Below are positions 8,856 through 17,380 of a DNA stretch of 64,000 bases, one piece after another (the first letter of the stretch is position 1; the number at the start of each line of letters is the position of its first letter). The translations under genes were made by a program, and so were the position numbers. Source of the DNA: Ureibacillus terrenus (GTDB taxonomy: Bacteria; Bacillota; Bacilli; Bacillales_A; Planococcaceae); contig NZ_VIGD01000012.1 in the NCBI RefSeq assembly GCF_006569205.1, positions 44,203 to 108,202 on the forward strand, in the 5' to 3' direction. The notes beneath the pieces are model-generated. The model searched no databases and was not told where the DNA came from. It worked only from the letters and a program-made list of their open reading frames with translations.

Positions 8856-9052
8856 ATGCAATCAATGAAAAACCAAGTTTTAATTATTTTAATATAACAT
8901 ATTAAAGGGTTGGTGATAATTAATTACAGAAGAAACGGTCTGAAATTTAGGAAAATAATAAATAAATTAAAAATTTTAACATTTATTTTTTATATTGATA
9001 AAATTTAGAATTTTATTTATAACTATTAACTGTAATTGTGCGGAAGTGACAA

Positions 9053-9067
9053 ATTTTTCAGAAAAAA
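9053..9067. promoter_or_regulatory. possible CodY box upstream of dtpT
   Basis: ATTTTTCAGAAAAAA differs from the CodY consensus AATTTTCWGAAAATT at three of 15 positions and lies about 33 bp before the dtpT start. CodY represses peptide transporters in several Firmicutes. In AT-rich DNA such a match can be chance. Confidence 0.35.
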
Positions 9068-9099
9068 GAAAATACATCTTTAAGAAAGTAGGTATGCTG

Positions 9100-10587
9100 A
9101 TGTTATCAAAAGAAGAGATATTGAAATCTGTTCCCCGGAAAGGTTTTTTTGGACATCCTAAAGGTCTGTTTACGCTGTTCTTTACGGAGTTCTGGGAACG
9201 TTTTTCGTATTATGGCATGCGTGCGATTTTAATCTTTTATATGTACTATGAGCTGCATGAAGGCGGTTTAGGTCTCGAGCGGGGCACTGCAAACTCCATT
9301 ATGGCCATCTATGGTTCTTTGGTGTATATGTCCGGCATTGTCGGAGGATGGGTTTCCGACCGCATCTGGGGTCCCCGCAAGACAATGTTTTACGGCGGGA
9401 TACTGATAATGATAGGGCATATTATTTTAGCCCTGCCCCTTGCATTAACAGGTCTTCTTTTATCAATGGCGTTTATTATTATCGGCACAGGTTTGTTAAA
9501 AACGAATGTATCTTCCATTGTCGGAGAGATTTATGATGAAAATGATAACCGCAGGGATTCCGGTTTCAGTATTTTCTACATGGGAATCAATATGGGTGCG
9601 TTTTTGGCGCCGTTCATTGTTGGTACAATCGGAGAAACTTACAGCTTCCATTTAGGCTTCGGCTTGGCGGCTGTCGGAATGTTTATCGGTTTAACCATTT
9701 ATACAATCACGCAAAAGAAAAACCTTGGATTGGCAGGAACCCAAGTGCCAAATCCATTGAACAAAGCAGAAAAGAAAAAGGCGATGCTGAATTTTGCGAT
9801 CATTATTGTACTGGTGGCGATTGTATTAGGCGGATTATATGCGGCCGGCAATTTGACAATGGGCGTATTCAGCACGATCATCACAACGCTCGGAGTATTA
9901 ATTCCTACTGCATTTTTCATTTTAATGTATAGAAGTCCGAAAACGACAAAAGATGAAAAATCCAGAGTATTGGCATATATTCCATTATTCATCGCAGCGG
10001 TGATGTTCTGGGCCATCCAGGAACAGGGAGCAACCATATTGGCGACTTATGCAGATACAAGAACCGATTTGAATGTCGGGGAATTTGAATTAAAAGCTTC
10101 CTGGTTCCAGTCCTTGAACCCGTTGTTTATTATCATGTTTGCACCTGTATTTGCGTGGTTATGGATGAGGCTTGGACAACGGCAGCCTTCAACGCCGCTC
10201 AAGTTTTCCTTGGCACTGTTTTTCGCGGGCGCATCCTTTTTGGTGATGATGATTCCTTCAAAACTTTCCGGCGGTACAGAATTAGTGAGCCCATTATGGC
10301 TGGTATTGTCATTCTTTTTGGTCGTAATCGGGGAACTGATGCTTTCGCCTGTCGGACTATCGGCGACGACTAAACTTGCCCCGCAAGCTTTCGCTTCCCA
10401 GACAATGGCTCTTTGGTTTCTTACAAGCGCAGCGGCGCAGGCCATTAACGCACAGTTGGTAAGATTATATGAAGCGGTTACGGAGTTTGCGTATTTTGGT
10501 ATGCTTGGCGGACTATCGATGGTTCTTGGTTTAATCATATTATTGTTAACTCCTATAATTACTAAAGCAATGAAGGGAGTTAAATAA
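9100..10587 (+). CDS. dtpT: proton-dependent oligopeptide transporter (POT/PTR2), DtpT-like
   Basis: A 495-residue, 12-14 helix transporter. The first helix has the POT signature FFTEFWERFSYYGMRAILIFY (the ExxERFxYY proton/peptide motif, with FTEFWERFSYYG at about 24-35), and later FYMGINMGAFLAP matches the second PTR signature. It imports di- and tripeptides with protons. Two ATG codons lie 6 nt apart; the second (9100) is 7 nt from AGTAGG and is preferred. The longer open frame reaching back to 8995 covers AT-rich leader, not protein. Monocistronic, with a clear terminator. A CodY-like site lies in the leader. Confidence 0.93.
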   Translation: MLSKEEILKSVPRKGFFGHPKGLFTLFFTEFWERFSYYGMRAILIFYMYYELHEGGLGLERGTANSIMAIYGSLVYMSGIVGGWVSDRIWGPRKTMFYGGILIMIGHIILALPLALTGLLLSMAFIIIGTGLLKTNVSSIVGEIYDENDNRRDSGFSIFYMGINMGAFLAPFIVGTIGETYSFHLGFGLAAVGMFIGLTIYTITQKKNLGLAGTQVPNPLNKAEKKKAMLNFAIIIVLVAIVLGGLYAAGNLTMGVFSTIITTLGVLIPTAFFILMYRSPKTTKDEKSRVLAYIPLFIAAVMFWAIQEQGATILATYADTRTDLNVGEFELKASWFQSLNPLFIIMFAPVFAWLWMRLGQRQPSTPLKFSLALFFAGASFLVMMIPSKLSGGTELVSPLWLVLSFFLVVIGELMLSPVGLSATTKLAPQAFASQTMALWFLTSAAAQAINAQLVRLYEAVTEFAYFGMLGGLSMVLGLIILLLTPIITKAMKGVK

Positions 10588-10642
10588 GAAAAAACGTCTC
10601 AATTGTAAGGGTTCAGGCAAATGATGCAACATAATTCGCAGA

Positions 10643-10676
10643 GCCGGTGGAGAAATGTTTCCATCGGCTTTTTTGT
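10643..10676 (+). terminator. terminator of dtpT
   Basis: GCCGGTGGA / TCCATCGGC (10643-10651, 10660-10668), one G-U pair, then TTTTTTGTTT. Confidence 0.85.
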
Positions 10677-10714
10677 TTGAAAAAGCCTTATTTTTAGATG
10701 ATTTTCATTTTCAA

Positions 10715-10743
10715 TTGATTTTTCAAAATTTAGTACTTATAAT
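10715..10743 (+). promoter_or_regulatory. sigma-A promoter of siderophore operon
   Basis: TTGATT (10715-10720), 17 bp, TATAAT (10738-10743). The expected start is near 10750, just ahead of the Fur box. Confidence 0.75.
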
Positions 10744-10756
10744 GTTTATGTACTCG

Positions 10757-10775
10757 ATTATGATAATCATTATCA
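10757..10775. promoter_or_regulatory. Fur box upstream of yclN
   Basis: Contains the 15-bp perfect 7-1-7 inverted repeat TGATAATCATTATCA (10761-10775), the classical Bacillus Fur box. It covers the start of the transcript, so Fur-Fe would repress the operon in iron-replete cells. Confidence 0.92.
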
Positions 10776-10805
10776 ATAAAAACAGAAAAAGATGGGGACA
10801 AAAAA

Positions 10806-11759
10806 ATGAGGTTATGGGTATTGATCTTAGCAGCAATCATCCTGTCCTTCATCTCGCTGTTCATAGGAGCAATCGACATCAAACCCGCTGATTTGTTGGA
10901 TTGGGATTCGCAGCAGGCGCAAATTTTTTTGATCAGCAGGGTGCCCCGGTTGCTTGCAATCATTTTAGCGGGTGCAGGAATGAGTATTGCTGGTTTAATT
11001 ATGCAGAGTTTAAGCAGAAATAAATTCGTATCACCTACTACGGCAGGCACATTGGATGCAGCGAAGCTGGGAATTTTGATTTCCATCTTATTGTTCTCGC
11101 AAGCGGCATATATGCAAAAAATTATTTTCAGCTTTGTTTTTGCGTTTGCAGGGACGATCCTGTTCATGCAAATCCTGGACCGGATCAAATTTAAGGATCC
11201 TGTGTTTGTGCCGTTGATCGGTATCATGTACGGTAATATCCTATCCTCCATTACGACTTTTTTCGCGTATGAAGGGGATTTGATCCAAAACATAAATACT
11301 TGGTTAATGGGAAGTTTTATGCTTATTATCTCAGGACGTTATGAACTTTTATATGTCAGTGTTCCTGCGATCATTTTGGCTTATTTATATGCTAATAAAT
11401 TTACAGTTGCCGGCATGGGCGAGGATTTTGCCAAAAACTTGGGCTTAAGTTATAAAGCCGTGCTGAATCTAGGATTAATCCTTGTGGCAATCATCTCGAC
11501 CACGGTCGTTTTGACGGTCGGGGTCATCCCGTACCTGGGATTGATTGTTCCGAATATTGTCTCCATTTATATGGGGGACAATTTGCGCAAAACAATTCCC
11601 CATACCATTGTATTGGGAGTTGTATTCCTATTAATCTGCGACATTATTGGAAGAGTTGTAGTGTATCCATATGAAATTCCTGTCAATGTGACAGTCGCGG
11701 TAATAGGCAGTTTGCTCTTCTTAATCATGTTGTTTAGGGGGAGAGCATATGCGAAGTAA
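10806..11759 (+). CDS. yclN: iron-siderophore ABC transporter permease, YclN-like
   Basis: A 317-residue FecCD-family permease with about nine membrane helices. Segments LISRVPRLLAIILAGAGMSIAG, MQSLSRNKFVSPTTAGT and GVIPYLGLIVPNIVSI (coupling region) are typical; overall it resembles YclN (FpbN) of the petrobactin uptake system of B. subtilis, from memory. It forms a heterodimeric channel with the next gene, which it overlaps by 11 bp. Start at 10806 follows GGGG. First gene of a Fur-controlled operon. Confidence 0.9.
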   Translation: MRLWVLILAAIILSFISLFIGAIDIKPADLLDWDSQQAQIFLISRVPRLLAIILAGAGMSIAGLIMQSLSRNKFVSPTTAGTLDAAKLGILISILLFSQAAYMQKIIFSFVFAFAGTILFMQILDRIKFKDPVFVPLIGIMYGNILSSITTFFAYEGDLIQNINTWLMGSFMLIISGRYELLYVSVPAIILAYLYANKFTVAGMGEDFAKNLGLSYKAVLNLGLILVAIISTTVVLTVGVIPYLGLIVPNIVSIYMGDNLRKTIPHTIVLGVVFLLICDIIGRVVVYPYEIPVNVTVAVIGSLLFLIMLFRGRAYAK

Positions 11760-12705
11760 TATAGTGAAATTGATTGTGCTGGCGATTATTGGGATTATTT
11801 GTATTTTGCTTTATGGATTTTATGATATCAAAGGCGGATTCGATTATGCTTTCCCTCGGCGCATGATGCGGGTCGGAGCGATGGTTGTGACCGGTTTCGC
11901 CATCGCTTATTCAACAGTGGTGTTCCAAACGATCACCCACAACCGAATATTGACACCATCGATTATGGGGATCGACTCCATGTATGAAGTTGTTCAAACG
12001 TTGATTTTCTTCTTTGCCGGCTCCTCGTCGATATGGGTGGTTAATCAATATTTAAACTTTACAACGGCGCTTGCCGCAATGATTCTGTTTGCCTTGCTGC
12101 TGTATCGGACGATATTCCGTGCGGATAAGTATCCGATTTACCTGCTTTTATTGATGGGGATGATTATCGGTACTTTCCTGGGAAGTTCCGTGTCCTTCTT
12201 GCAGGTGTTGATAGATCCCGTCGAATATTTGAGTTTGCAAAACTTATTGTTTGCCAGCTTTACAAGGATAAAGGTAGAGCTATTGTTCATTGCAAGCATC
12301 ATTTTGTTGATTTCCTTTATTTTGGGATACAAATTGCTGCATCAATTGGACGTGGCTTCGCTTGGCAGGGAAAATGCGATTAATTTGGGAGTAAACTACG
12401 ATCGTTTAGTCATGCAGGTTTTAGTATTATCATCAGTGCTTATTGCCACATCAACGGCGTTGGTCGGTCCAATTACTTTTTTTGGATTGATTGTCGCCAA
12501 TCTTTCTTATCATTTTTTTGCAACTTACAGGCACTCCGTATTAATTTTGGGTGCCGGATTATTTAGTGTAATCGCTCTCGTAGGCGGGCAGTTTTTGGTT
12601 GAACATGTGTTTGAATTCAATACTACTTTAAGCGTCATTATCAACTTTGTAGGCGGAATCTACTTTATTTATTTATTACTAAAGGAGAGTAGGGCTGCGG
12701 GATGA
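11749..12705 (+). CDS. yclO: iron-siderophore ABC transporter permease, YclO-like
   Basis: A 318-residue FecCD-family permease, partner of the preceding gene. It carries RRMMRVGAMVVTGFAIAYST, NRILTPSIMGIDSMYE and GPITFFGLIVANLSYH, the last being the coupling helix region that contacts the ATPase. The start overlaps the end of yclN by 11 bp, and its own end overlaps the ATPase gene by 4 bp (ATGA), which points to translational coupling. Permease-permease-ATPase-lipoprotein order equals yclNOPQ. Confidence 0.9.
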   Translation: MRSNIVKLIVLAIIGIICILLYGFYDIKGGFDYAFPRRMMRVGAMVVTGFAIAYSTVVFQTITHNRILTPSIMGIDSMYEVVQTLIFFFAGSSSIWVVNQYLNFTTALAAMILFALLLYRTIFRADKYPIYLLLLMGMIIGTFLGSSVSFLQVLIDPVEYLSLQNLLFASFTRIKVELLFIASIILLISFILGYKLLHQLDVASLGRENAINLGVNYDRLVMQVLVLSSVLIATSTALVGPITFFGLIVANLSYHFFATYRHSVLILGAGLFSVIALVGGQFLVEHVFEFNTTLSVIINFVGGIYFIYLLLKESRAAG

Positions 12706-13469
12706 TTGAAATTAAAGGGTTGACGAAAAAATATGGAAATAAACCTGTTGTCAGTGATGTTTCGTTGACAATTCGGCCACATGCGATTACTTCCTTCATC
12801 GGGCCAAACGGTGCAGGGAAGTCAACCTTGTTGTCGATGGTTAGCCGATTAATAGATGCAGATACAGGGGAAGTATTATTGGATAACAAGAATGTGAAAA
12901 GTTGGAAATCAAGTGAGTTGGCAAAGCGGGTTTCCATTTTAAAACAGTCCAATTTCTTAAATGTTCGATTAACAGTAAGGGAACTCGTGTCCTTTGGTCG
13001 CTATCCTTATTCGAAAGGCAGATTGACGCCTGAAGACGAACAATATGTGGAAAAAGCGATTGAATATATGAATTTGAAAGAGATTGAGGACAAATATTTG
13101 GATCAATTATCAGGCGGCCAAAGACAGAGGGCGTTCATCGCAATGGTGATTGCCCAAGATACGGATTATATTCTTTTGGATGAGCCATTGAACAACCTGG
13201 ACATGAAGCATTCCGTGCAGATTATGAAAATATTGCGCCAGCTTGTGGATGAATTGGGTAAAACGGTTGTCATCGTATTGCATGACATCAACTTTGCTTC
13301 TGTTTATTCGGATTATATAGTGGCTTTAAAAAACGGAAAAGTTGTGAAAAATGGACCTACCGACGAGATTATCAATTCTGAAGCGTTGAGGGAAATCTAC
13401 GATATGAATATTCCGGTTCAGGAACAAAATGGATGCCGGATTTGCGTATATTTTAATTCCCATACTTGA
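12702..13469 (+). CDS. yclP: iron-siderophore ABC transporter ATP-binding protein, YclP-like
   Basis: A 255-residue ABC ATPase. Walker A GPNGAGKST at about 34-42, Q-loop LKQSN near 80, ABC signature LSGGQRQRAF at about 131-140, Walker B YILLDEPLNNLD at about 151-162 and switch His in VIVLHDINFAS at about 190. It powers the YclN/YclO channel. The gene overlaps yclO by 4 bp. A terminator and a second promoter with Fur box separate it from the binding-protein gene. Confidence 0.93.
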   Translation: MIEIKGLTKKYGNKPVVSDVSLTIRPHAITSFIGPNGAGKSTLLSMVSRLIDADTGEVLLDNKNVKSWKSSELAKRVSILKQSNFLNVRLTVRELVSFGRYPYSKGRLTPEDEQYVEKAIEYMNLKEIEDKYLDQLSGGQRQRAFIAMVIAQDTDYILLDEPLNNLDMKHSVQIMKILRQLVDELGKTVVIVLHDINFASVYSDYIVALKNGKVVKNGPTDEIINSEALREIYDMNIPVQEQNGCRICVYFNSHT

Positions 13470-13478
13470 TTGGCATGA

Positions 13479-13522
13479 AAATGATTTAGAAAAGTGTCGG
13501 CGCTTTTCTAAATCATTTTTTG
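13479..13522 (+). terminator. terminator after the ATPase gene
   Basis: AATGATTTAGAAAAG / CTTTTCTAAATCATT (13480-13494, 13503-13517) with 8-nt loop then TTTTTG. It would separate the NOP genes from yclQ. Confidence 0.85.
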
Positions 13523-13542
13523 TAAAATATTCAAAAAACATA

Positions 13543-13571
13543 TTGACGAACCAAAACTTGATCATTATAAT
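13543..13571 (+). promoter_or_regulatory. sigma-A promoter of yclQ
   Basis: TTGACG (13543-13548), 17 bp, TATAAT (13566-13571): a near-consensus promoter that allows the binding protein to be made in excess over the permease. Confidence 0.85.
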
Positions 13572-13582
13572 TAAATTCGGTT

Positions 13583-13601
13583 ATTGATAATGATTATCAA
13601 T
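13583..13601. promoter_or_regulatory. Fur box upstream of yclQ
   Basis: ATTGATAATGATTATCAAT is a 19-bp perfect inverted repeat containing the 7-1-7 Fur motif. It lies about 12 bp after the -10 box, at the expected transcript start. Confidence 0.93.
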
Positions 13602-13636
13602 ATCAAAAATTTCTTAGGACGGGAGAGAGGAATGAG

Positions 13637-14653
13637 ATGAAAAACTGGAAATTATTCGCAGTTATTCTTGCAACGCTGGTCTTTATCTTGGCTGCTTGTG
13701 GCGACGATAAAGCGGAGAAAGATACAGGCACAAATACAAATGAAAATAAACAAGAAGCTTCGGGAGCATTCCCTATGACAATTTCCCCTACAATTGCTGA
13801 AACGAAGGATGAAGAATCAGGCCAGACTACGGTTTACGAAGATGTGACGTTTGAAAAAATGCCTGAAAGAATCGTTGTATTCGACTTCGGTTTCTTAGAT
13901 ACACTGAATGCTTTGGGTGTTGAAGGCATTGTTGGCGTTCCAAAAGACGGCACGTTGCCAAAACATCTTTCTAAATTTGCTGGAGACGAATATGCAAGCG
14001 TTGGTAACTTGAAAACTCCGGACCTTGAAGAAATTGCTGCATTAGAACCGGATGCCATCTTCATTTCAGGTCGCCAAGCGACATTCTATGATCAATTAAA
14101 AGAAATCACGCCAAACGTAGTCTTCGTTGGCACTTCCCAAGACGATTACTGGGGCACATTCGAGAAATCTGTTGATATTGCAGCAAAACTGTTCGGTAAA
14201 GAAAAAGAAGCTGAAGACTATTTGGCAAAATTTGATTCGAAGCTTGATGAAATCAAAAATTTAGCCGGCCAATACAAAACTTCATTAGTAACTATGTACA
14301 ACGAAGGTAAATTATCCGGTTTTGGCAAAAATTCACGTTTCGGATATGTATATGATATTTATGGTTTCACTCCGGTAACTGACGACATTGAAGCTTCATC
14401 CCACGGTTCAGATTTCGGGTTCGAATCGATCTTAAAATTCGATCCGGAAGTATTGTTCGTCATTGACCGTACAGCAGCTATCGGCGGACAATCCAACATC
14501 GAAGCGGACATGGAAAATGACATCATTAAGCAAACTCAAGCATACAAAAACGGAAAAATCGTTTACTTGGACGGTGCGCTTTGGTACTTATCCGGTGGCG
14601 GTTTGCAATCTGAAATGTTGAAAATTGAGGAAATCTTGGAGGAATTAAAATAA
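13637..14653 (+). CDS. yclQ: siderophore-binding lipoprotein, YclQ-like
   Basis: A 338-residue type III substrate-binding protein anchored by lipid. Signal peptide MKNWKLFAVILATLVFILAA leads to the lipobox Cys at residue 21, followed by an acidic/Asn-rich linker. The FepB/PBP-II fold shows in RIVVFDFGFLDTLNALGVEG, PDLEEIAALEPDAIFISGRQ and a final YLSGGGLQSEMLKIEEIL. The resemblance is to YclQ (FpbQ), the petrobactin and catecholate receptor; the exact ligand is inferred from similarity and operon order. No siderophore biosynthesis genes are in the window, so uptake of foreign siderophore is possible. Confidence 0.92.
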   Translation: MKNWKLFAVILATLVFILAACGDDKAEKDTGTNTNENKQEASGAFPMTISPTIAETKDEESGQTTVYEDVTFEKMPERIVVFDFGFLDTLNALGVEGIVGVPKDGTLPKHLSKFAGDEYASVGNLKTPDLEEIAALEPDAIFISGRQATFYDQLKEITPNVVFVGTSQDDYWGTFEKSVDIAAKLFGKEKEAEDYLAKFDSKLDEIKNLAGQYKTSLVTMYNEGKLSGFGKNSRFGYVYDIYGFTPVTDDIEASSHGSDFGFESILKFDPEVLFVIDRTAAIGGQSNIEADMENDIIKQTQAYKNGKIVYLDGALWYLSGGGLQSEMLKIEEILEELK

Positions 14654-14669
14654 TATAAAAGAAGTAATA

Positions 14670-14704
14670 TAAAAGAAGCTGTCCGTAATTGGACAGCTTC
14701 TTTT
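14670..14704 (+). terminator. terminator of yclQ
   Basis: AAAAGAAGCTGTCC / GGACAGCTTCTTTT (14671-14684, 14691-14704). Confidence 0.88.
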
Positions 14705-14848
14705 ATTTCTGCAGAAGTTATTTTCCAGAAATAAGAAAAAACGTTAATAAAACAGGGAGAGATAAAGGAAAAATTTTTATTTATTTAGGTATTATTTATA
14801 CATAAAGCTGGCAATTTAATTGATAAATACTCTTTTATGGAGGGAAAA

Positions 14849-15460
14849 GTGGGAAATTACCGATTGTTCATTGCGGGATTCATGTCCTTTGCCCTTTTTA
14901 TTGCTTTGCGTTATACTTATGATTCCTCTTTTTTTGTTTCCTTTGATGAAAATATGCGGTTATTGTTTGCCGGAAACAAGTTGATCGGTTTGTTTCATTA
15001 TTTGGGGGAAACGAAATTCATTATTTTCATTACGTTGTTTTTATTGTTATGGTTATGGTTTAAATTCCAGAATTATTGGGGGATGTTTTTTGTCACTTTG
15101 ACCATTCCGGTTGGCATTTTGTTGAATCAGCTGGTGAAAAAGTGGGTGAAACGGCCGCGGCCTGAAATAGAAGATCAGCTGGCCTCCTTCAGTTTTCCTT
15201 CCGGCCATGCAATGGTGGGGATGCTTTATTTGTTTACAATCGCATTTTTGCTGTCTGAGCGGACATCCGTCACAATAATGAAATGGTTGTACTGGATCGG
15301 AGCCGGTGTCATCGCTTTTTTCATCGGCTTATCCAGAGTGGCCGAAAGCCGGCATTTTGCGACTGATGTGATTGCCGGATGGCTTCTGGGGTTGACATGG
15401 TTCTGCATTTGCGTTTATTTGTATAAAAATTTGAAGAGGAATCAGATTACAGAAAAATGA
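14849..15460 (+). CDS. PAP2-family membrane phosphatase (undecaprenyl-PP phosphatase-like)
   Basis: A 203-residue protein with about five membrane helices. The three PAP2 motifs are present in order: KKWVKRPRPE (about 95-104), FPSGHAM (about 115-121), and SRVAESRHFATDVIAG (about 163-178), with the catalytic His in PSGH and RHFATD. Family members remove phosphate from lipid pyrophosphates such as undecaprenyl pyrophosphate or from phosphatidate. The start is placed at GTG 14849, 4 nt after GGAGGG; the in-frame ATG at 14837 has no ribosome-binding site and its own bases form part of the SD. Monocistronic. Confidence 0.85.
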   Translation: MGNYRLFIAGFMSFALFIALRYTYDSSFFVSFDENMRLLFAGNKLIGLFHYLGETKFIIFITLFLLLWLWFKFQNYWGMFFVTLTIPVGILLNQLVKKWVKRPRPEIEDQLASFSFPSGHAMVGMLYLFTIAFLLSERTSVTIMKWLYWIGAGVIAFFIGLSRVAESRHFATDVIAGWLLGLTWFCICVYLYKNLKRNQITEK

Positions 15461-15487
15461 AACGCATCTTCAGCGTTTCATTTTTTT
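15456..15487 (+). terminator. terminator of PAP2 gene
   Basis: AATGAAACGC / GCGTTTCATT (15456-15465, 15473-15482) then TTTTT; the stop codon lies inside the stem. Confidence 0.85.
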
Positions 15488-15594
15488 ATAAGTTTTTTTA
15501 GAGCAAAAAAAATAGTTTTGGAAAAGAAAGTTGCACTTAGGAAAAATTCGTGTATATAATATAATACTAGTAAAGAGAATGAAAGGATGTTACA

Positions 15595-16410
15595 ATGAAC
15601 GACATCGTTTTGGCGTTTAGCCTGACACTGCTGGCAGGGCTGGCAACGGGCCTTGGCGCGCTGATCGCATTTTTTACTGAAAGAACAAATAAAAAGTTTT
15701 TATCGGCAGCGCTGGGCTTTTCGGCCGGTGTCATGATTTATGTTTCGTTAATTGAAATATTCTTTAAAGCCAAAGATGCATTAACCCTTGCATTGGGAGA
15801 CACAAAAGGCTACTGGATGACAGTAATAGGCTTTTTCGGGGGAATGTTGTTCATTGCATTGATTGATAATTTCATACCCAACAAGACGAATCCGCATGAA
15901 GTAAAAACCGTTGAGGATGTACAACAAGCAGAACGGACGCATAAGGAAATAGAGAATGTAAAGTTGATGAAAGTGGGAGTTTTTACGGCATTGGCAATAG
16001 GGATTCATAACTTTCCGGAAGGCATTGCGACATTTATGTCCGCGATGCATGATCCAAGCGTCGGAATTGCCATAGCCATTGCCATTGCCATTCACAACAT
16101 CCCGGAAGGAATAGCTGTTGCCATTCCGATTTTTTATGCCACAGGCCAGCGTATGAAAGCATTTAAACTCTCCTTTTTATCAGGTCTGGCGGAACCAATC
16201 GGCGCTCTCGTAGCATTTTTAATATTGATGCCGTTTTTAAATGATGTTATGTTTGGAATTATTTTTGCTGCAGTTGCGGGGATTATGGTGTTTATTTCCC
16301 TTGATGAACTGCTTCCGGCTGCGAAGAAATATGATGAAACCCATTCATCGATTTACGGTTTGGTAATCGGGATGGCTGTGATGGCGGTAAGCTTGATTTT
16401 ATTATCCTAA
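15595..16410 (+). CDS. zupT: ZIP family metal transporter (ZupT-like)
   Basis: A 271-residue membrane protein with eight predicted helices and a short hydrophilic loop at about 100-120. The metal-binding helices carry HNFPEGIATF at about 139-148 and HNIPEGIAVA at about 165-174, the ZIP signature pair, with the E of the second motif being characteristic of the ZupT/GufA group. Imports Zn2+ and other divalent metals. AAAGGATG precedes the ATG. Stands alone and ends at a terminator shared with the convergent thrB. No Zur box was recognised upstream. Confidence 0.9.
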   Translation: MNDIVLAFSLTLLAGLATGLGALIAFFTERTNKKFLSAALGFSAGVMIYVSLIEIFFKAKDALTLALGDTKGYWMTVIGFFGGMLFIALIDNFIPNKTNPHEVKTVEDVQQAERTHKEIENVKLMKVGVFTALAIGIHNFPEGIATFMSAMHDPSVGIAIAIAIAIHNIPEGIAVAIPIFYATGQRMKAFKLSFLSGLAEPIGALVAFLILMPFLNDVMFGIIFAAVAGIMVFISLDELLPAAKKYDETHSSIYGLVIGMAVMAVSLILLS

Positions 16411-16411
16411 T

Positions 16412-16461
16412 AAAAAAGGAGTTGTTTGGAAGTCCAGGACTTCTGAACAACTCCTTTTTTA
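16412..16461. terminator. bidirectional terminator between zupT and thrB
   Basis: AAAAAAGGAGTTGTT / AACAACTCCTTTTTT (16412-16426, 16446-16460), serving both convergent genes. Confidence 0.88.
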
Positions 16462-16462
16462 T

Positions 16463-17380
16463 TTATAATTTTGAAACGCTTGAGATTTCTTCCACATGGA
16501 CACCGTGTTGATCCGGTTTTGTCAAAATGATTTTGTGTGTTGGGAACAATTCTTCCATTTTTGCAACGAATTGTTGGCCAATGGATTCAGGAATAATGGA
16601 AATCATTGTCGGTCCTGCGCCGCTTAACGCGGTTCCATATGCCCCGGCTTTTTTCGCTTCTTTGCGAATTTCGTGGTAATAAGGAACCAGGTTTGCACGG
16701 AACGGTTCGTGGAATAAATCCGATTCCATATATTTTCCGATGCGTTCATAATCTTTCAGCACCAGTGCTGCCGCGAGCATATTTGCGCCTGCGCTGGCTT
16801 GGACGGCATATGGCCGTTTGAATGTATCCGGCAGGACATTTCTTGCTTCCGCCGTTTTTAATTTCACATCCGGAATGAATAGGACAAAGGATGCGTCAAG
16901 GTCATGGATGTGAATCGTATCGACATTGCCTTCATCATCCATTGAGGAAATCGTAAGGCCGCCTAAAACAGAAGCAGTTGCATTGTCCGGATGACCTTCG
17001 AATTGAGAAGACAAATTTAATTTATCTTGGACAGTCAATTGAAGGTCGCAGAGAAGGTTGGCAATTTCAATGCCGGCAACGATTGCCGCCGCACTGCTGC
17101 CAATGCCTCTTGCAAACGGCAATTCGCTCGTCATCTCAATCCGGCAGGCAGGCATCACTTTGTTATAACGTTTTGCAGTTTCGTTGGCAATTTTATAAAT
17201 TAAATGGTCTTCAATTTCAAATTTTTTTGGCAAGTCTTCGGACAAATGGATAATTTCCCACTCATCCTGAAGGGTAACGGTCAATTGCAAATATAGAGAC
17301 AAGCTGAGACCGATCGAATCAAACCCAGGGCCTAAATTTGCGGTACTACCTGGAACAGTGATCTTCCACTTTTTACTCAT
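16463..17380 (-). CDS. thrB: homoserine kinase
   Basis: A 305-residue GHMP kinase that phosphorylates L-homoserine on the way to threonine. The N-terminal [20 protein letters not shown], the ATP-binding loop [17 protein letters not shown] (about 88-104, PxxxGLGSSAA type) and the C-terminal [17 protein letters not shown] (GHMP motif 3) are visible. The ATG overlaps the thrC stop by 4 bp, so thrC and thrB are translationally coupled. Unlike the hom-thrC-thrB operon of B. subtilis, hom (homoserine dehydrogenase) is not next to them here. Confidence 0.95.
   Translation of the reverse strand: MSKKWKITVPGSTANLGPGFDSIGLSLSLYLQLTVTLQDEWEIIHLSEDLPKKFEIEDHLIYKIANETAKRYNKVMPACRIEMTSELPFARGIGSSAAAIVAGIEIANLLCDLQLTVQDKLNLSSQFEGHPDNATASVLGGLTISSMDDEGNVDTIHIHDLDASFVLFIPDVKLKTAEARNVLPDTFKRPYAVQASAGANMLAAALVLKDYERIGKYMESDLFHEPFRANLVPYYHEIRKEAKKAGAYGTALSGAGPTMISIIPESIGQQFVAKMEELFPTHKIILTKPDQHGVHVEEISSVSKL

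Noticed and set aside
8995..9093. N-terminal extension of the peptide transporter
   Set aside because: AT-rich leader; AGTAGG and the ATG at 9100 define the start.
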